A stretch of DNA of 64,000 nucleotides from contig NC_053185.1 of the NCBI RefSeq assembly GCF_905163445.1, positions 11,488,001-11,552,000 on the forward strand, read 5' to 3'. The DNA is from Pararge aegeria (taxonomy: Eukaryota; Arthropoda; Insecta; Lepidoptera; Nymphalidae). Of the stretch, positions 37,701 to 43,592 are shown one piece after another (the stretch's first letter is position 1; each line of letters starts with the position of its first letter). The notes beneath the pieces were generated by a model. It did not search any database. It saw nothing but the letters and a program-made list of their open reading frames with translations, and was not told the DNA's origin. The position numbers were made by a program, and so were the translations under genes.

Positions 37701-39173
37701 CAGTCTCATATTTAGCAGCGTAGCGTGAGTTCACGCACGCTTGCGGCCTGCCACCAGAGTGTCTTAGAACCAGAGTCCTGCAGTATTCAGAACGGGATAA
37801 AGAATGGGTGTATCGTTCTCAAAAAAATTTTATCGTACAAAACCAAAATGCTGAAACCGGTTTAATCGAAATACATATTTTTATTACGGTTACACATTGG
37901 ACACCATTTTCAAGACCTCGCAAAACAGAGCATTGTAAAAAGTTTCACATATTTTGTCGGAATAGAAAAATATAAATTTTTTAAAAGAAATGATATTGGG
38001 GATGCCATATAAAATGTTTACATGCATGAAATCGAAATGTGTTAGCACGGCGACTACGGAGCGAGAAATATCGATATCAGATGGACGCGTGCGGGCAAAG
38101 GTTGCGTACACGCGTTTGTTCGAGCTCGCGACGTCTCTGCAATACTGCAACAAAAATGTACATTTTTTTCCTTTATTAATCAAAGAAGGTTTAATACATA
38201 ACCGAATACAATGTGCCATCTTTAGAAACAAAACAGTTGTAATACATTCATTCGTAGTTCAACTATGTACCTATGAGATTTTGATGACCTCCCCTAGAGT
38301 AGTGGTGAGTGCTGTGGTCTTATAAGAGGAGCAGGGGCAATTTGGGAATTTATAAAGTCTTAATTTTTCCTGGTCTCGTCGGATGGGAAGCTTTGGCTGT
38401 GGCTTACCACCCTACCGATAAGGACGAGCCGCCAAGCGATTTACTGTTCCAGTTGGATAGTGGGTCTCTACCCGTACCGATTAGGGGTATACCCATATAT
38501 CTGCTATCCTGTGGGTAGGATTTCGACTTCATTTTCGGGGGGCCGAGTTCGAATGCCAGCACGCACTTCTAACTTTTCTAAGTTATGTGCGTTTTTTGAG
38601 GCAATTCAAATTTCACTTGCTTCATCGGTGAAGAAAAAAAGGTTGAGGAAACCTGCATGCCTGAGAGTTCTCCCTAATGTTCTCAAAGGTATGTGGAGTC
38701 CAACAATCTGCAATGGGCAAGCGTCGTGGACGACGGCCTTAACCCCTTCTCATTATGGGAGGAGTCCCGTGCCTTGTGTGCCCGTAATATAATAACTGCT
38801 AGACAGGTTAGCCCGCTACCATCCTAGACTGCATCATCCTTCAGCACCAAGTGAAGTTAAGGGCTAGCTGTCATTAGAAATTATAAAAATGTTCTTATAA
38901 AATTAACTAAAGTAAAAAGGTAAAAAAAAAAAAAAAATTAAATTAATTAAACCTTTTTAGATTTTATTTAGTTTTTAAATAGTTTATTTTAGGTTATAGT
39001 TATGTATTAATAAAAATTATATTTTAGAGATAATCAAATAAATATTACTAACTAAATAAACTTACGTAGCTGATCATGGGTAGGTTAAAGGCGGCAGCCA
39101 TGCGACCCTCATGGACGCACGTCTCTTGCGGACCGATAAATGCAGACACGTTGGCAGCCCATAGCGAAGCAAC
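1535..39173 (-). CDS. Receptor (membrane) guanylyl cyclase, Gyc32E/NPR-like, 22 exons, 5-prime incomplete
   Basis: This is a spliced gene for a single-pass receptor that converts GTP to cGMP at the plasma membrane. Joining 22 exons (1535-1690, 2609-2717, 3557-3839, 5717-5815, 6709-6853, 7264-7362, 8309-8460, 9347-9459, 10485-10619, 11115-11337, 13296-13467, 14391-14462, 15129-15233, 20958-21219, 21730-21946, 28792-28913, 32267-32412, 35787-36022, 37091-37168, 37269-37470, 38022-38144, 39066-39173) keeps one open frame of 1118 codons plus stop. Domains by residue: extracellular ANF-receptor type 1-338, transmembrane helix within 339-411, pseudokinase about 411-735, dimerization coil about 735-790, cyclase about 795-985, tail to 1118. 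Catalytic residues are all present. NPR-type receptors usually have about 1050-1250 residues including roughly 100 more at the N-terminus, so the start is missing. The Gyc32E assignment is by remembered similarity; Gyc76C-like or another GC receptor is possible. Confidence 0.88.
1735..2015. repeat. Degenerate minisatellite, unit about 20 bp
   Basis: Repeats of a unit close to CCACTGACCTCTATTATTA occupy about 280 bp just upstream (gene sense) of the last exon of the minus gene. Unit length varies and many copies are mutated. Confidence 0.85.
2609..2717 (-). CDS. Minus GC exon 21: C-terminal tail
   Basis: 109 nt, phase 2 to 0, acceptor TGTTACAG and donor GTAAGT. Both splice signals are excellent and the inserted 36 codons (starting CCSLESPKKLRF) are open. 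Exon 20 spliced directly to exon 22 would hit a stop at once, so this exon is needed for the frame. No domain was recognised. Confidence 0.75.
3557..3839 (-). CDS. Minus GC exon 20: end of cyclase domain and start of tail
   Basis: 283 nt, phase 1 to 2, acceptor ATTCCAG and donor GTACGA. LKIHCSGTCKAFLDQLGGY and WWLRGEEP close the cyclase domain. A strongly basic Ala/Arg/Gln-rich tail follows. A palindrome-rich repeat begins within about 40 bp upstream of the acceptor. Confidence 0.88.
3858..5165. mobile_element. Fold-back DNA element with terminal palindrome arrays
   Basis: The outer 200 bp at each side are imperfect inverted copies (for example GCGGCCTTTACGCAACA at about 4052 against its reverse complement near 5025). 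Both sides carry 17-bp palindromes of the form ACACGCYRGGCGTGT, at 3927-3943, 3974-3990, 5062-5078 and 5130-5144. The interior is AT-rich with no transposase. This looks like a non-autonomous DNA transposon; the superfamily is unknown. Confidence 0.65.
5717..5815 (-). CDS. Minus GC exon 19: cyclase domain active site
   Basis: Ninety-nine nt, phase 1 to 1, acceptor TTAATAG and donor GTGAGT. MPRYCLFGDTVNTASR carries the guanine-specificity Cys and the Asn and Arg that stabilise the transition state. Reading on through GTGAGT would give a short read-through tail, so the splice is clear. Confidence 0.92.
6285..6548. other. GC-rich patch inside a minus-gene intron
   Basis: About 260 bp with many CpG dinucleotides (GAGACGGCCCGGCAAGG, GCTTGCGATCGCACGC) within AT-rich intron DNA. 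No open frame of note, no family recognised. The rest of this intron (5816-6708) shows nothing else. Confidence 0.5.
6709..6853 (-). CDS. Minus GC exon 18: cyclase domain
   Basis: 145 nt, phase 0 to 1, acceptor CTTGCAG and donor GTAAAC. VSGLPIRNG, GEVASMAL and RVGIHSG are conserved cyclase segments. Length and phases are identical to paralogue exon 58518-58662. Confidence 0.92.
7264..7362 (-). CDS. Minus GC exon 17: cyclase domain
   Basis: Ninety-nine nt, phase 0 to 0, acceptor TTGCAG and donor GTAAGT. VYKVETIGDAYMV contains the Glu that reads guanine and the second metal-binding Asp. The paralogue fuses this region with the preceding exon. Confidence 0.92.
7625..8243 (-). mobile_element. 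Two SINE family A copies in tandem
   Basis: Copies at about 7625-7915 and 7938-8243, both minus sense; each has the body sequence CAGGCATGCAGGTTTCC (minus-strand form) and a head with CGAACTC or CGAACCC. They fill most of the intron between exons 16 and 17 of the minus gene. Confidence 0.72.
8309..8460 (-). CDS. Minus GC exon 16: start of cyclase domain
   Basis: 152 nt, phase 1 to 0, acceptor TTTTTAG and weak donor GTCAAT. After LLEEMLPAPVAEQLKRG comes SVTIYFSDIVGFTAM; the Asp is the first metal-binding residue of class III cyclases. The family usually has MLPKSVA where this gene has MLPAPVA. Confidence 0.9.
9347..9459 (-). CDS. Minus GC exon 15: dimerization coiled coil
   Basis: 113 nt, phase 2 to 1, acceptor ATTTCAG and donor GTGAGT. 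MMEKYANNLEALVDERT and QEEKKKT form the signalling helix that dimerizes receptor cyclases. The 5-prime boundary is shared with the paralogue (54117). Confidence 0.9.
10008..10205 (+). repeat. Non-LTR element 3-prime end, third copy
   Basis: Diverged copy of the family at 28340-28522, starting around CACCCGGCTAAGTTTTCTG and ending ATTGGACTTTGACA. Confidence 0.55.
10485..10619 (-). CDS. Minus GC exon 14: end of pseudokinase domain
   Basis: 135 nt, phase 2 to 2, acceptor CTGTTAG and donor GTATGA. ECWTEEPAQRPDFKAI is the conserved C-terminal kinase-homology motif; the exon ends at LRKGM before the dimerization coil. Confidence 0.88.
10671..10810 (+). mobile_element. SINE family A, body fragment
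   Basis: Contains GGAAACCTGCATGCCTGAGA and neighbouring family sequence. It lies directly upstream (gene sense) of exon 14 of the minus gene. Confidence 0.62.
11115..11337 (-). CDS. Minus GC exon 13: pseudokinase C-lobe
   Basis: 223 nt, phase 1 to 2, acceptor CTCCAG and donor GTAGGT. LAPELLRSA corresponds to the kinase APE motif and ADVYAFALLLYEL to the following helix. It is unusually GC-rich for this window. Confidence 0.88.
12378..12690 (+). mobile_element. SINE family B, near full length
   Basis: Head (TTGCCGCAACGGTGAGCGC and GGTTTGATTCCCGGCAGG), body (TTTTCTCTGGTCTGGTC, AGAAACCGATTAGGGG) and an A-rich end. It lies in the 11338-13295 intron. Confidence 0.8.
12965..13195 (+). pseudogene. 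RTE-type non-LTR retrotransposon, C-terminus of the polymerase ORF
   Basis: The frame reads ARRTDGRWGHKVLEWRP, then GRPPTRRKDDIRR and WNSLQKTYA, the end of the RTE-clade reverse-transcriptase protein (known family), stopping at an early TAG. A GATGATGATGATGA tail follows. The element is 5-prime truncated and plus-sense, within a minus-gene intron. Confidence 0.75.
13296..13467 (-). CDS. Minus GC exon 12: pseudokinase catalytic-loop region
   Basis: 172 nt, phase 0 to 1, acceptor AAATAG and donor GTGAGT. GMIFIHESP, then FHGSLRPSN in place of the kinase HRDLKxxN loop, so the catalytic Asp is absent; LADFGL keeps the DFG triplet. The paralogue splits this region over two exons. Confidence 0.88.
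13560..13800 (-). mobile_element. tRNA-derived SINE (family C)
   Basis: On the minus strand the head GATTGGCGCAGTGGGC and B box GGGTTCGATTCCGAC are followed by CAACTGGAAAATGTTTGTG and an AT-rich 3-prime end. It lies in the intron between exons 11 and 12 of the minus gene. Confidence 0.75.
14391..14462 (-). CDS. Minus GC exon 11: pseudokinase domain
   Basis: Seventy-two nt, phase 0 to 0, acceptor TTTGCAG and donor GTAAGT. DILENEDIKLDNMFIASL is strongly conserved. The plus-strand paralogue has an exon of identical length with the same boundaries (50076-50147). Confidence 0.9.
15129..15233 (-). CDS. Minus GC exon 10: pseudokinase domain
   Basis: Thirty-five codons, phase 0 to 0, acceptor GTCACAG and donor GTAAGC. 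MRDLQHDNVNGFVGAC and EYCTRGSLK match the kinase-like N-lobe and hinge region of receptor cyclases. The intron before it is 5.7 kb. Confidence 0.88.
15768..15969. mobile_element. Older copy of the same hAT-type MITE
   Basis: About 202 bp, starting CAGTGGCGT and ending ACGTCACTG, with the same inner sequence as 48305-48507. The flanking octamers (CCAACGGA and GAAACGGA) agree at 6 of 8 positions, a decayed duplication. It lies in the 5.7 kb intron of the minus gene. Confidence 0.8.
17348..17460. repeat. Repeat with AGTTCAACGGGTACATACC motif, copy 1
   Basis: Starts TTCTTAAATATAGTTCAACG and ends near ATATTTAAGAA; a related copy is at 22738-22855. The outer bases are inverted, so it may be a small DNA element. 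Confidence 0.5.
17890..18170 (-). mobile_element. SINE family A
   Basis: Minus-sense copy with an intact head (GATGGCCCAGTGGGTAGGA and GAGTTCGAATCCCAGC read on the minus strand) and body; these look like RNA polymerase III A and B boxes. It lies in the 15234-20957 intron. Confidence 0.8.
20628..20905 (+). mobile_element. tRNA-derived SINE (family D)
   Basis: Head TGCCTCGGTGGTTTAGTGG and GTTTGATTACCGAGTCC, body with CCATCCGTGCTTCGCAGAGC and end CCAGCAGTGGGA. Related pieces are at about 24385-24500 (minus), 53430-53720 and 60490-60545. Confidence 0.65.
20958..21219 (-). CDS. Minus GC exon 9: start of pseudokinase domain
   Basis: The peptide includes SQVSLSSNPDLDFRYSAIF and LLAVKRVRR, the lysine that matches the ATP-binding Lys of kinases, and ends KELKI before donor GTGAGT. 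An Asn/Ser/Gly-rich insert precedes it. The acceptor is uncertain: the better-looking TTTTTTCAG would start the exon at 21203, but only the poorer GGTCAG at 21219 keeps phase with exon 8. Confidence 0.82.
21730..21946 (-). CDS. Minus GC exon 8: transmembrane segment
   Basis: 217 nt, phase 1 in and phase 2 out, acceptor TCGGCAG and donor GTAAAC. A roughly 23-residue Ala/Leu/Gly-rich helix is followed by the basic YRGWRYEQEL and LLWKIDFRDL, the standard cytoplasmic entry of receptor cyclases. An NNST glycosylation site lies just outside the membrane. Confidence 0.88.
22245..22313. repeat. Perfect hairpin, 33-bp arms, 3-nt loop
   Basis: The left arm 22245-22277 (ending CAGCCAACTGC) is an exact reverse complement of the right arm 22281-22313 (starting GCAGTTGGCTG); the loop is TAG. 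It lies in the minus-gene intron 300 bp upstream (gene sense) of the transmembrane exon. Confidence 0.92.
22738..22855. repeat. Repeat with AGTTCAACGGGTACATACC motif, copy 2
   Basis: AATAGTTCAACGGGTACATA at the left and its inverted form (TATGTGCCCGTTAAACTA) at the right, about 60 bp apart. Confidence 0.55.
23385..23693 (-). mobile_element. SINE family A
   Basis: Minus-sense copy with tail, body and a decayed head (CGAGCTCGGTC region). It lies in the 6.8 kb intron of the minus gene. Confidence 0.72.
25433..25645 (+). mobile_element. SINE family B, internally deleted
   Basis: Head (TGGTGCAGTGCTTAGCG, GGGCTCGATCCC), then TCTCTGGTCTGGTCTGG and the family 3-prime end. About 50 bp after the head are missing. 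Confidence 0.7.
25672..25714. repeat. (TA)n microsatellite
   Basis: An almost pure run of alternating T and A in the 6.8 kb intron. Confidence 0.9.
26020..26202 (-). mobile_element. SINE family A, 3-prime truncated
   Basis: Only the head and part of the body remain (GCAGGTTTCCTCACGATGTT on the plus strand). Confidence 0.65.
26908..27070 (+). mobile_element. SINE family A, partial
   Basis: Starts at the A-box-like TAGCTCATTGGGTAGGAGC, lacks part of the head, and stops after CTCAAAGGTGTGTGGAGTG. Confidence 0.68.
27385..27412 (+). repeat. TTTGAA hexamer run
   Basis: GAATTTGAATTTGAATTTGA: at least four hexamer units, the typical tail of a non-LTR element. It follows about 40 bp of element-like sequence (AGTAGGCCTACTTGAAATAA). 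Confidence 0.75.
27590..27780 (+). repeat. Interspersed repeat with CGGCAGAAATAAGC core
   Basis: Contains GTGTCAATCTGAGGCGTAGG and GCTTTGCGGCAGAAATAAGC, as in the 41945 copy. It lies in the 21947-28791 intron of the minus gene. Confidence 0.6.
28340..28522 (+). repeat. Non-LTR element 3-prime end with TTTGAA tail
   Basis: CCCGGCTAAGTTTGTTGTGG through GTTTGGAACCC to a run of TTGAAT/TTTGAA. Copies of the same end are at about 10008-10205 and 39232-39430, and an isolated tail is at 27385-27412. Confidence 0.7.
28792..28913 (-). CDS. Minus GC exon 7: end of extracellular domain
   Basis: 122 nt, phase 2 in and phase 1 out, acceptor AAATAG and donor GTAACG. MDENGDAEGNYTLL is a hallmark of receptor guanylyl cyclase ectodomains, followed by LYPLAVLH. 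The expected W-x-G-G and Cys-Gly-Phe juxtamembrane segment is not encoded here. Confidence 0.88.
29404..29450. repeat. Hairpin, 20-bp arms with one mismatch
   Basis: CAGTGAGATGTTATTTTTCC at 29404-29423 pairs with GGAGAAATAACATCTCACTG at 29431-29450; the loop is 7 nt. Confidence 0.85.
29815..30124 (+). mobile_element. tRNA-derived SINE (family A), near full length
   Basis: A tRNA-like head (a degenerate A box near 29820 and GAATCCCAGCACGCA as B box) is followed by the family body (CCTGCATGCCT, GTTCTCAAAGG) and ends in a GATGATGATGA tail. This is the clearest copy of the most common repeat in the window. It lies in the 28914-32266 intron. Confidence 0.82.
30440..31625. repeat. Inverted pair of a 210-bp repeat around a 760-bp core
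   Basis: The left arm (about 30440-30640) is the reverse complement of the right arm (about 31400-31625); shared landmarks are TTTGGTGTACAATAAAA, TAGCGATAAGGCCACCAA and GAGGTGGAGTATTT or its counterpart. The right arm ends in an ATTC run. The core holds AT-rich DNA and a more GC-rich patch at 30870-31060. Confidence 0.72.
31385..31415. repeat. (AT)n microsatellite
   Basis: A run of alternating A and T at the inner edge of the right arm of the inverted pair 30440-31625. Confidence 0.88.
32107..32245 (+). mobile_element. SINE family A, 3-prime fragment
   Basis: From TGTTCTCAAAGGCATATG to the GATGAATGATGATGATGAT tail, about 20 bp from the donor of the exon at 32267 (on the other strand). Confidence 0.6.
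32267..32412 (-). CDS. Minus GC exon 6: extracellular domain
   Basis: 146 nt, phase 0 to phase 2, acceptor TATTAG and donor GTGAGT. The peptide EAAWLHDAVWVYARAL corresponds to the conserved helix of the ANF-receptor fold; RSVMG leads into the next exon. One NTT glycosylation site is present. Confidence 0.88.
32413..35786. other. Minus-gene intron, little content recognised
   Basis: Repeats at 32580-32830 and the MITE at 33735. From 34000 to 35780 I see only AT-rich DNA and a 104-codon plus-strand frame (34280-34594) with no recognisable features. Confidence 0.5.
33735..33955. mobile_element. MITE of the GGATAGAAGCAGGCG family, reverse copy
   Basis: Shares TCGAAGCGAAACGTACG, TGTTTGGTGTAGAGTATAA and CGCCTGCTTCTATCCAAT with the copies at 52503 and 43970, in the other orientation. 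It lies in the intron between exons 5 and 6 of the minus gene. Confidence 0.65.
35787..36022 (-). CDS. Minus GC exon 5: extracellular domain
   Basis: 236 nt, phase 1 to phase 0, acceptor TTATAG and donor GTGAGT. The peptide includes AAIGVDVEKYEPDEA and FRSYLAVVPS, as in insect GC receptors, and a proline-rich stretch near the middle. Confidence 0.85.
37091..37168 (-). CDS. Minus GC exon 4: extracellular domain
   Basis: 78 nt, phase 1 to phase 1, acceptor TTTCAG and donor GTAAAA. It reads YVSVGYYHDHIGLMQALD and continues to LLDS. It is separated from exon 3 by an intron of only 100 nt. It has few diagnostic residues, but phase and position fit. Confidence 0.8.
37269..37470 (-). CDS. Minus GC exon 3: extracellular domain
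   Basis: 202 nt, phase 0 to phase 1, acceptor TAACAG and donor GTAAGT. The peptide starts IAVVYLKAPNHDF and ends MDIVRETYKDTR, typical of the second lobe of the ligand-binding domain. NFT is a potential glycosylation site. Confidence 0.85.
38022..38144 (-). CDS. Minus GC exon 2: extracellular domain
   Basis: Forty-one codons, phase 0 to phase 0. The acceptor TTGCAG follows a T-rich tract; the donor is GTAAAC. TFARTRPSD is the conserved motif of natriuretic-receptor ectodomains. Ending at FDFMH lets the chain run straight into IAVVYLK of the next exon, which matches the family. Confidence 0.85.
38297..38890 (+). mobile_element. SINE family B split by a family A SINE
   Basis: The 5-prime half (TAGTGGTGAGTGCTGTGG to CCGATTAGGGGTATAC) is at 38297-38500 and the 3-prime half (GTTAGCCCGCTACCATCC onward) at 38792-38890. 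The family A SINE between them was therefore inserted later. Confidence 0.75.
38501..38791 (+). mobile_element. SINE family A inserted into a family B SINE
   Basis: The tRNA-like head (TATCCTGTGGGTAGGATT, B box GAGTTCGAATGCC), then the body ending GTGCCTTGTGTGCCCGTAA. It interrupts a family B SINE at 38297-38890 and has no TGATGA tail. Confidence 0.75.
39066..39173 (-). CDS. Minus GC exon 1 of those visible: extracellular domain
   Basis: Thirty-six codons, phase 0 at both ends, acceptor AATAG and donor GTAAGT. The peptide contains VSAFIGPQETC and NLPMISY, the conserved ANF-receptor stretch around a disulphide Cys. NVS is a potential N-glycosylation site. An upstream exon is required, because there is no start codon or signal peptide here. 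Confidence 0.85.
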
Positions 39174-39231
39174 CTATTGGATATTGAGTATTATATATAA
39201 ATAGAACTAATAATTTAAATGACATTGTGAG

Positions 39232-39430
39232 ATGGTGATACCAAAAAAAACACCCGGCTAAGTTTGTTGTGGGCTTCTTATTAGACCAGGACGCGTTTGG
39301 AACCCTCGTAGCTTTAGTTTTTAAGTTTATGAATGTGGTTATCGCCATCATCTCACAACCGTGTAATTCTTATGTACGCATCAAAAGTGCCACCTATGGG
39401 GCCTACTTGAATAAATATATTTTTGACTTT
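39232..39430 (+). repeat. Non-LTR element 3-prime end, second copy
   Basis: Same sequence as 28340-28522 (ACACCCGGCTAAGTTTGTTG, GACGCGTTTGGAACCCTCG) ending TTTTTGACTTT. It lies directly upstream (gene sense) of the first visible minus exon, about 60 bp from its acceptor. Confidence 0.68.
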
Positions 39431-39687
39431 TTTTTTTTTAGAGGTAGAGGTGCTCTAGCGTGTGCTTTGTTAGTAATTTAACGATCTTTCAGCCCCTCAG
39501 GCGTTGTAGTATGGGTCTGTGGCACTATAAGCCTGAAGTTCTTGCTACTGTTCGGATCTGTGTCCTGAATTGTTTTTTTTAAATGTTGCCACACTCAAAA
39601 CCGAATGTATTATTCGATTGATAGTTTTGAGAGTTGTTCTATGCAAAACCTGTTAAAAACCTCCAAATATATTTCCACCGTTACCAT

Positions 39688-39870
39688 AAAAAGAGTTTAG
39701 GCTGTAGTGCACAGTAGGCCAAGTGTGGATTGGAAGAATTCATACGCATTGTTAGGCATGTCTCCTCACGATGTTTTTCATCATAAGCAAGTGATATTTA
39801 ATTGCTTTAAACACATATGACTACGAAAACTAAGAGGTGCCGGGTTGAGCGAACTCTCATCAGGCTATCA
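39688..39870 (-). mobile_element. SINE family A, diverged partial copy
   Basis: Family body recognisable at TCCTCACGATGTTTTTCATC and AAGCAAGTGATATTTAATTG. Confidence 0.5.
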
Positions 39871-41029
39871 ACACTCTTAAAATGTCCTATAATAAAATCA
39901 AATGAAAATAATTTATTGTACTTTGGTGTACATTAAAATGCATTATATTGTATAAACAAGAACTTACACACACTCACGCACGCGCACACATAATACGTAG
40001 GTAAATAATGTAGAGTTCGGTTGTACGCAACCAAAGAAATATAAATTAATACACAGTGTATTATAATTTTGTAATGTCTAAGGAGATTTTTTTTGTTATT
40101 AAAACCCTTGACCTGAGCGTTCTTTTCACTGTTACCTACGACATTTCGCAGAAGAATATACTACCTAACCGTAACTAAATAGTAGAAAAGTTTTTAATTA
40201 TAACTTTTACGTCCTGTTAGCTTTTCCGTTGGCTGATTGCACCCGCTGTGATAACTGAACTCCGAAGAAGTTGTCCAGAAATGCAATGAACAACTTTTAC
40301 CTCAACTTTTAACTTTTCAATGATATTTATCGAGTTTATTTGCAACCGTTTGGTTAATATTTACTATGCAAAAATAGAAGACTCTGTATTCCATAATAAA
40401 GAAAATCTACTTAGAGTATACCTACTCTTAGTAAGTTTTCTGAGAGTATATCTACTTTTAGTAGACTAGGAGAACGTAGGCATATTCGTCCACGTTTATT
40501 ACGGTTTTATGGTAATACTCAACAAATCTCCCGGGAACTGTTTTTTTTCCATGAGAAAAAAGTAGCCTAATAAAGTAGAATAAAATGTTACTCTCCGTCC
40601 TTTCGGTTTCTTAGTTAAGACAAACAAGCAAACAAACAATCACACTTTCACATTTATATTATTGGAAAGGATTTATTTCATGATTTTATTTACGAAAATT
40701 GACTTTGGCCTCCATTAAGCTCACTCTGACTACTCTAGGTAGTAAGTACTCTGTGCATGACTTTACTTATGGTGTACATTTAAGTAGGTATACGCTAAAT
40801 TAAACTTTTAAACCAGATACGGTTGGGTAAGGTTGTCATATAGAAGGTACTTTGTACGTTGAATATTTATTTTTTAAAACAAGATTTTGGACTGTCGTGC
40901 ATAATGTCTGCAATAATTAGGCATATAGGTATGTAATGGGTAGTTCCTGAATATATGAAGATATATTGAATATTCCAGGGAAATTTAAGCCATAGTTTGA
41001 CTCATTATCATCATTATTATTATCAACCC

Positions 41030-41290
41030 CAAACGAGAATATTATGGAGGATTCTCAGGCACGCAGATTTCCTCACGATGTTTTCACCAAGCAAGTGATA
41101 TTTTAAAATTGTTTTTTTTTATTAAAATTTTTATTAGTATGGAATGAAATCACGTTCTGTAATTAAAGGCTATTTTATGTATATTAAATTAAAACGCACA
41201 TAACTCATAAAGTTAGTAAGGTGCGTGTCGGGGATCGAACTCGATACCCCCGAAGTTTAAGCCGAAACCCAATTGCTCAGTGAGTACTGA
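41030..41290 (-). mobile_element. SINE family A with an internal insertion
   Basis: The body (CTCAGGCACGCAGATTTCC) and the head (GGGGATCGAACTCG) are separated by about 75 bp of foreign AT-rich DNA at about 41110-41190. Confidence 0.65.
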
Positions 41291-41944
41291 GCACTTTTTT
41301 ATAGTATAATTTGTTTTATTATTATATAACCCAATCAGTAAGTACTTATTATACGTTTCAATATATATTTTCTAAGAGCTCCAATGACTTTACACTCGCG
41401 GAATGTTGCTAGCTCACAAACTTTTTCCTAACATTTTATGTTTAACGTTTAGAACATTAGAAGGAAAATAATTACTGTGAACTGCTAAACGGAATGAACT
41501 GACTAACCGCCTGTCCAAGAAACACTACGAAATTGGTGTTATTTTTGATGCTCAAATATTAGTGTTGTACGCGGTTTCTGTATGATCTTAATTTTGTGCT
41601 CCACCTATAGAAATGTAAAAGGTCTATAAAGGGTTAATTATTTTACGATAGGTATAAACTTTATCAAGCTATTAATTAAATTGGAAATGACGGTATCAAA
41701 TCGGCGCTGTTCGCGTTATAGCAATGACAAGCAAGGTCGACACTTGAAAGTTGCTATCTCGATGAATCACGAAGGTTAAGAATTCTCTTATTATGAAAGT
41801 TTGGGATTACGTGATATCGAATACGACGCCAACGGAACTCGGGACTTCTCTATAATTTGCTCATAAATGTGCAAAATTTTGTCCAGCTGTTAAATTTGTA
41901 GTAGTACTTATTAGTAGAGTTGTTTGTAAGTTCTTTCTGGGTAG

Positions 41945-42365
41945 TTCTTCCACCAAGCTTATTTCTGCTATGTAGCTTATTTATGCCAGAAAGCAGAATT
42001 GCTGTCGCCAATCAGCATTGCTGTATTCCGGTCCGTGGTTGCCGGTCCGATCACATGACGCTTAACACCTCAGGTTGATGGACACAAGGCGGCGCTCTGT
42101 TGGACATATTCCTTACATCCCTACTCGCTAAGTGATTTTCTGTTTATAGGCGATGCTTGCCGTTTACCATCAGATAGGCTTGGCATGCAAGCAGCACGTC
42201 CTGTTACATGCCGCCCTGTGTCCATCAATTTGAGGCGTAGGTGTTAAGCCTGATGCGTTTGTAATTACACCGGCAACCATGCTCTTCAGACCGGAACACA
42301 GCATTGCAATGATACTGCTTAGCGGCAGAAATAAGCATGGCACTTCGCATGACGAGCTCGCTAAC
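41945..42365 (+). repeat. Interspersed repeat with CGGCAGAAATAAGC core, long copy
   Basis: Contains CTGTGTCCATCAATTTGAGG, CACCGGCAACCATGC and TTAGCGGCAGAAATAAGCAT. Related copies are at 27590-27780 and 49430-49615, with short pieces near 2857-2945, 36945-37045, 43725-43760 and 63240-63300. The family is unnamed here. Confidence 0.6.
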
Positions 42366-43039
42366 AAAAAGTTCTACTACTACTTCACTATGTGTAACAT
42401 TATGTTATTCCTTCCCCCACTTAAATTGTGACTCAGTTTTAAATGGCTCTGTATAATGGTACCTTGTAAAAATATGGTTTCGTATCTAGAAATAATTAAT
42501 ATTAGGTTATAGAAATATAATATCTATAATCCTCTTAGCTAGAAATAACTACTAAAATATATAAAGAAAGTAAAACCATATTATGGTTATAGAAACAAGG
42601 AGTAATAACATGAGTTTTGGTGGACAAAGAAGAAACATCTGGAGAACTCGTTCGCGTCACGAGACACTCAAATGCACTCCAAAAATATATTTAACCGTGC
42701 GTTATTCCCGCGAATTGCAATGACCTAGTAATAGCGGCCATCAGAAAGCAGAGCTCGTGTTGAAGTTATCGAAAACTTATTAGTTTAATTCACGTTGCGT
42801 ACCTGATAATCGGCACTCGTCCTGTTTACTACGGCACATATTATCACACAATGCACCGGTATTGTTTTAAATGTGTAGCGTTGTTTATAACTCAAAACCT
42901 GTTCGAGCACGCGTTTTATTATGGATATATTGTAAAACTGGCGATGGATCGTCGCGCAAGTAATTTTATTTACAAAAAATTAAGTACCTAGGTGAGTCTT
43001 ACAAGCACCCGCAGATCGTATCATTTTATTGTATATTGT

Positions 43040-43230
43040 ACTAGCTGTTGCCCGCGACTTCGTCTGCGTTTGATTTTGTTTTTTGATGTGGCATTCAATT
43101 TAGTTAGCTGGTGTCCGCTGAGGAGACACACTTCCAAGAATATGTGTACAGAGTTTCATGAGGATCGGTTTAGTAGTTTTTGCGTGAAAGCGTAACAAAC
43201 AAACTTACATTTACATTTATAATATTAGTA
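43040..43230 (+). repeat. Interspersed repeat with GCCCGCGACTTCGTCTGCG motif
   Basis: TAGCTGTTGCCCGCGACTTC through GAGGATCGGTTTAGTAG to ACAAACTTACATTTACATTT, a very common lepidopteran repeat pattern. Related pieces are at 5330-5520, 15305-15420, 25880-26030, 32580-32830, 40495-40670 and 51485-51720. Confidence 0.6.
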
Positions 43231-43547
43231 GGGATAGTAGGGATAGCGATAGTGGACACGATTACTTTCGTGGAGACAGAGTTCGAGCCCAAGCATTCAC
43301 CACTGACTTTTCAGAGTTATGTGCGTTTTTAATTTAAGCAATTTAAACATCACTTGCTTTAAACGGTGAAGTAAAACATCGAGAGGGAACCTGCATGCCT
43401 GAGAGTTCTCCACAATGTTCTCAATTGTGTGTTAAGTCTACGAATCCGCTTGAGAAGGGTTTGGGCCGTGAACTACGGTCTAAAAACTTCTCATCCTGAG
43501 AGGAGACACGTGCCCTGTAGTGGGCCGGTAATGTATTGATGATGAAG
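43230..43547 (+). mobile_element. SINE family A, near full length
   Basis: Head, body (CCTGCATGCCTGAGAGTTC) and tail (ATTGATGATGAAGAA) are all present, between the two cyclase genes. The head is degenerate. Confidence 0.75.
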
Positions 43548-43558
43548 AATTGGTAGAA

Positions 43559-43592
43559 GGACTATAGACTATCTATAGTCTATAGTCCTGAT
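43559..43592. repeat. Short palindrome
   Basis: GGACTATAGACTA and its reverse complement TAGTCTATAGTCC form a near-continuous palindrome just after the SINE at 43230-43547. Confidence 0.7.

Noticed and set aside
37990..38325. 111-codon plus-strand frame
   Set aside because: It is an antisense shadow of ectodomain exon 38022-38144.
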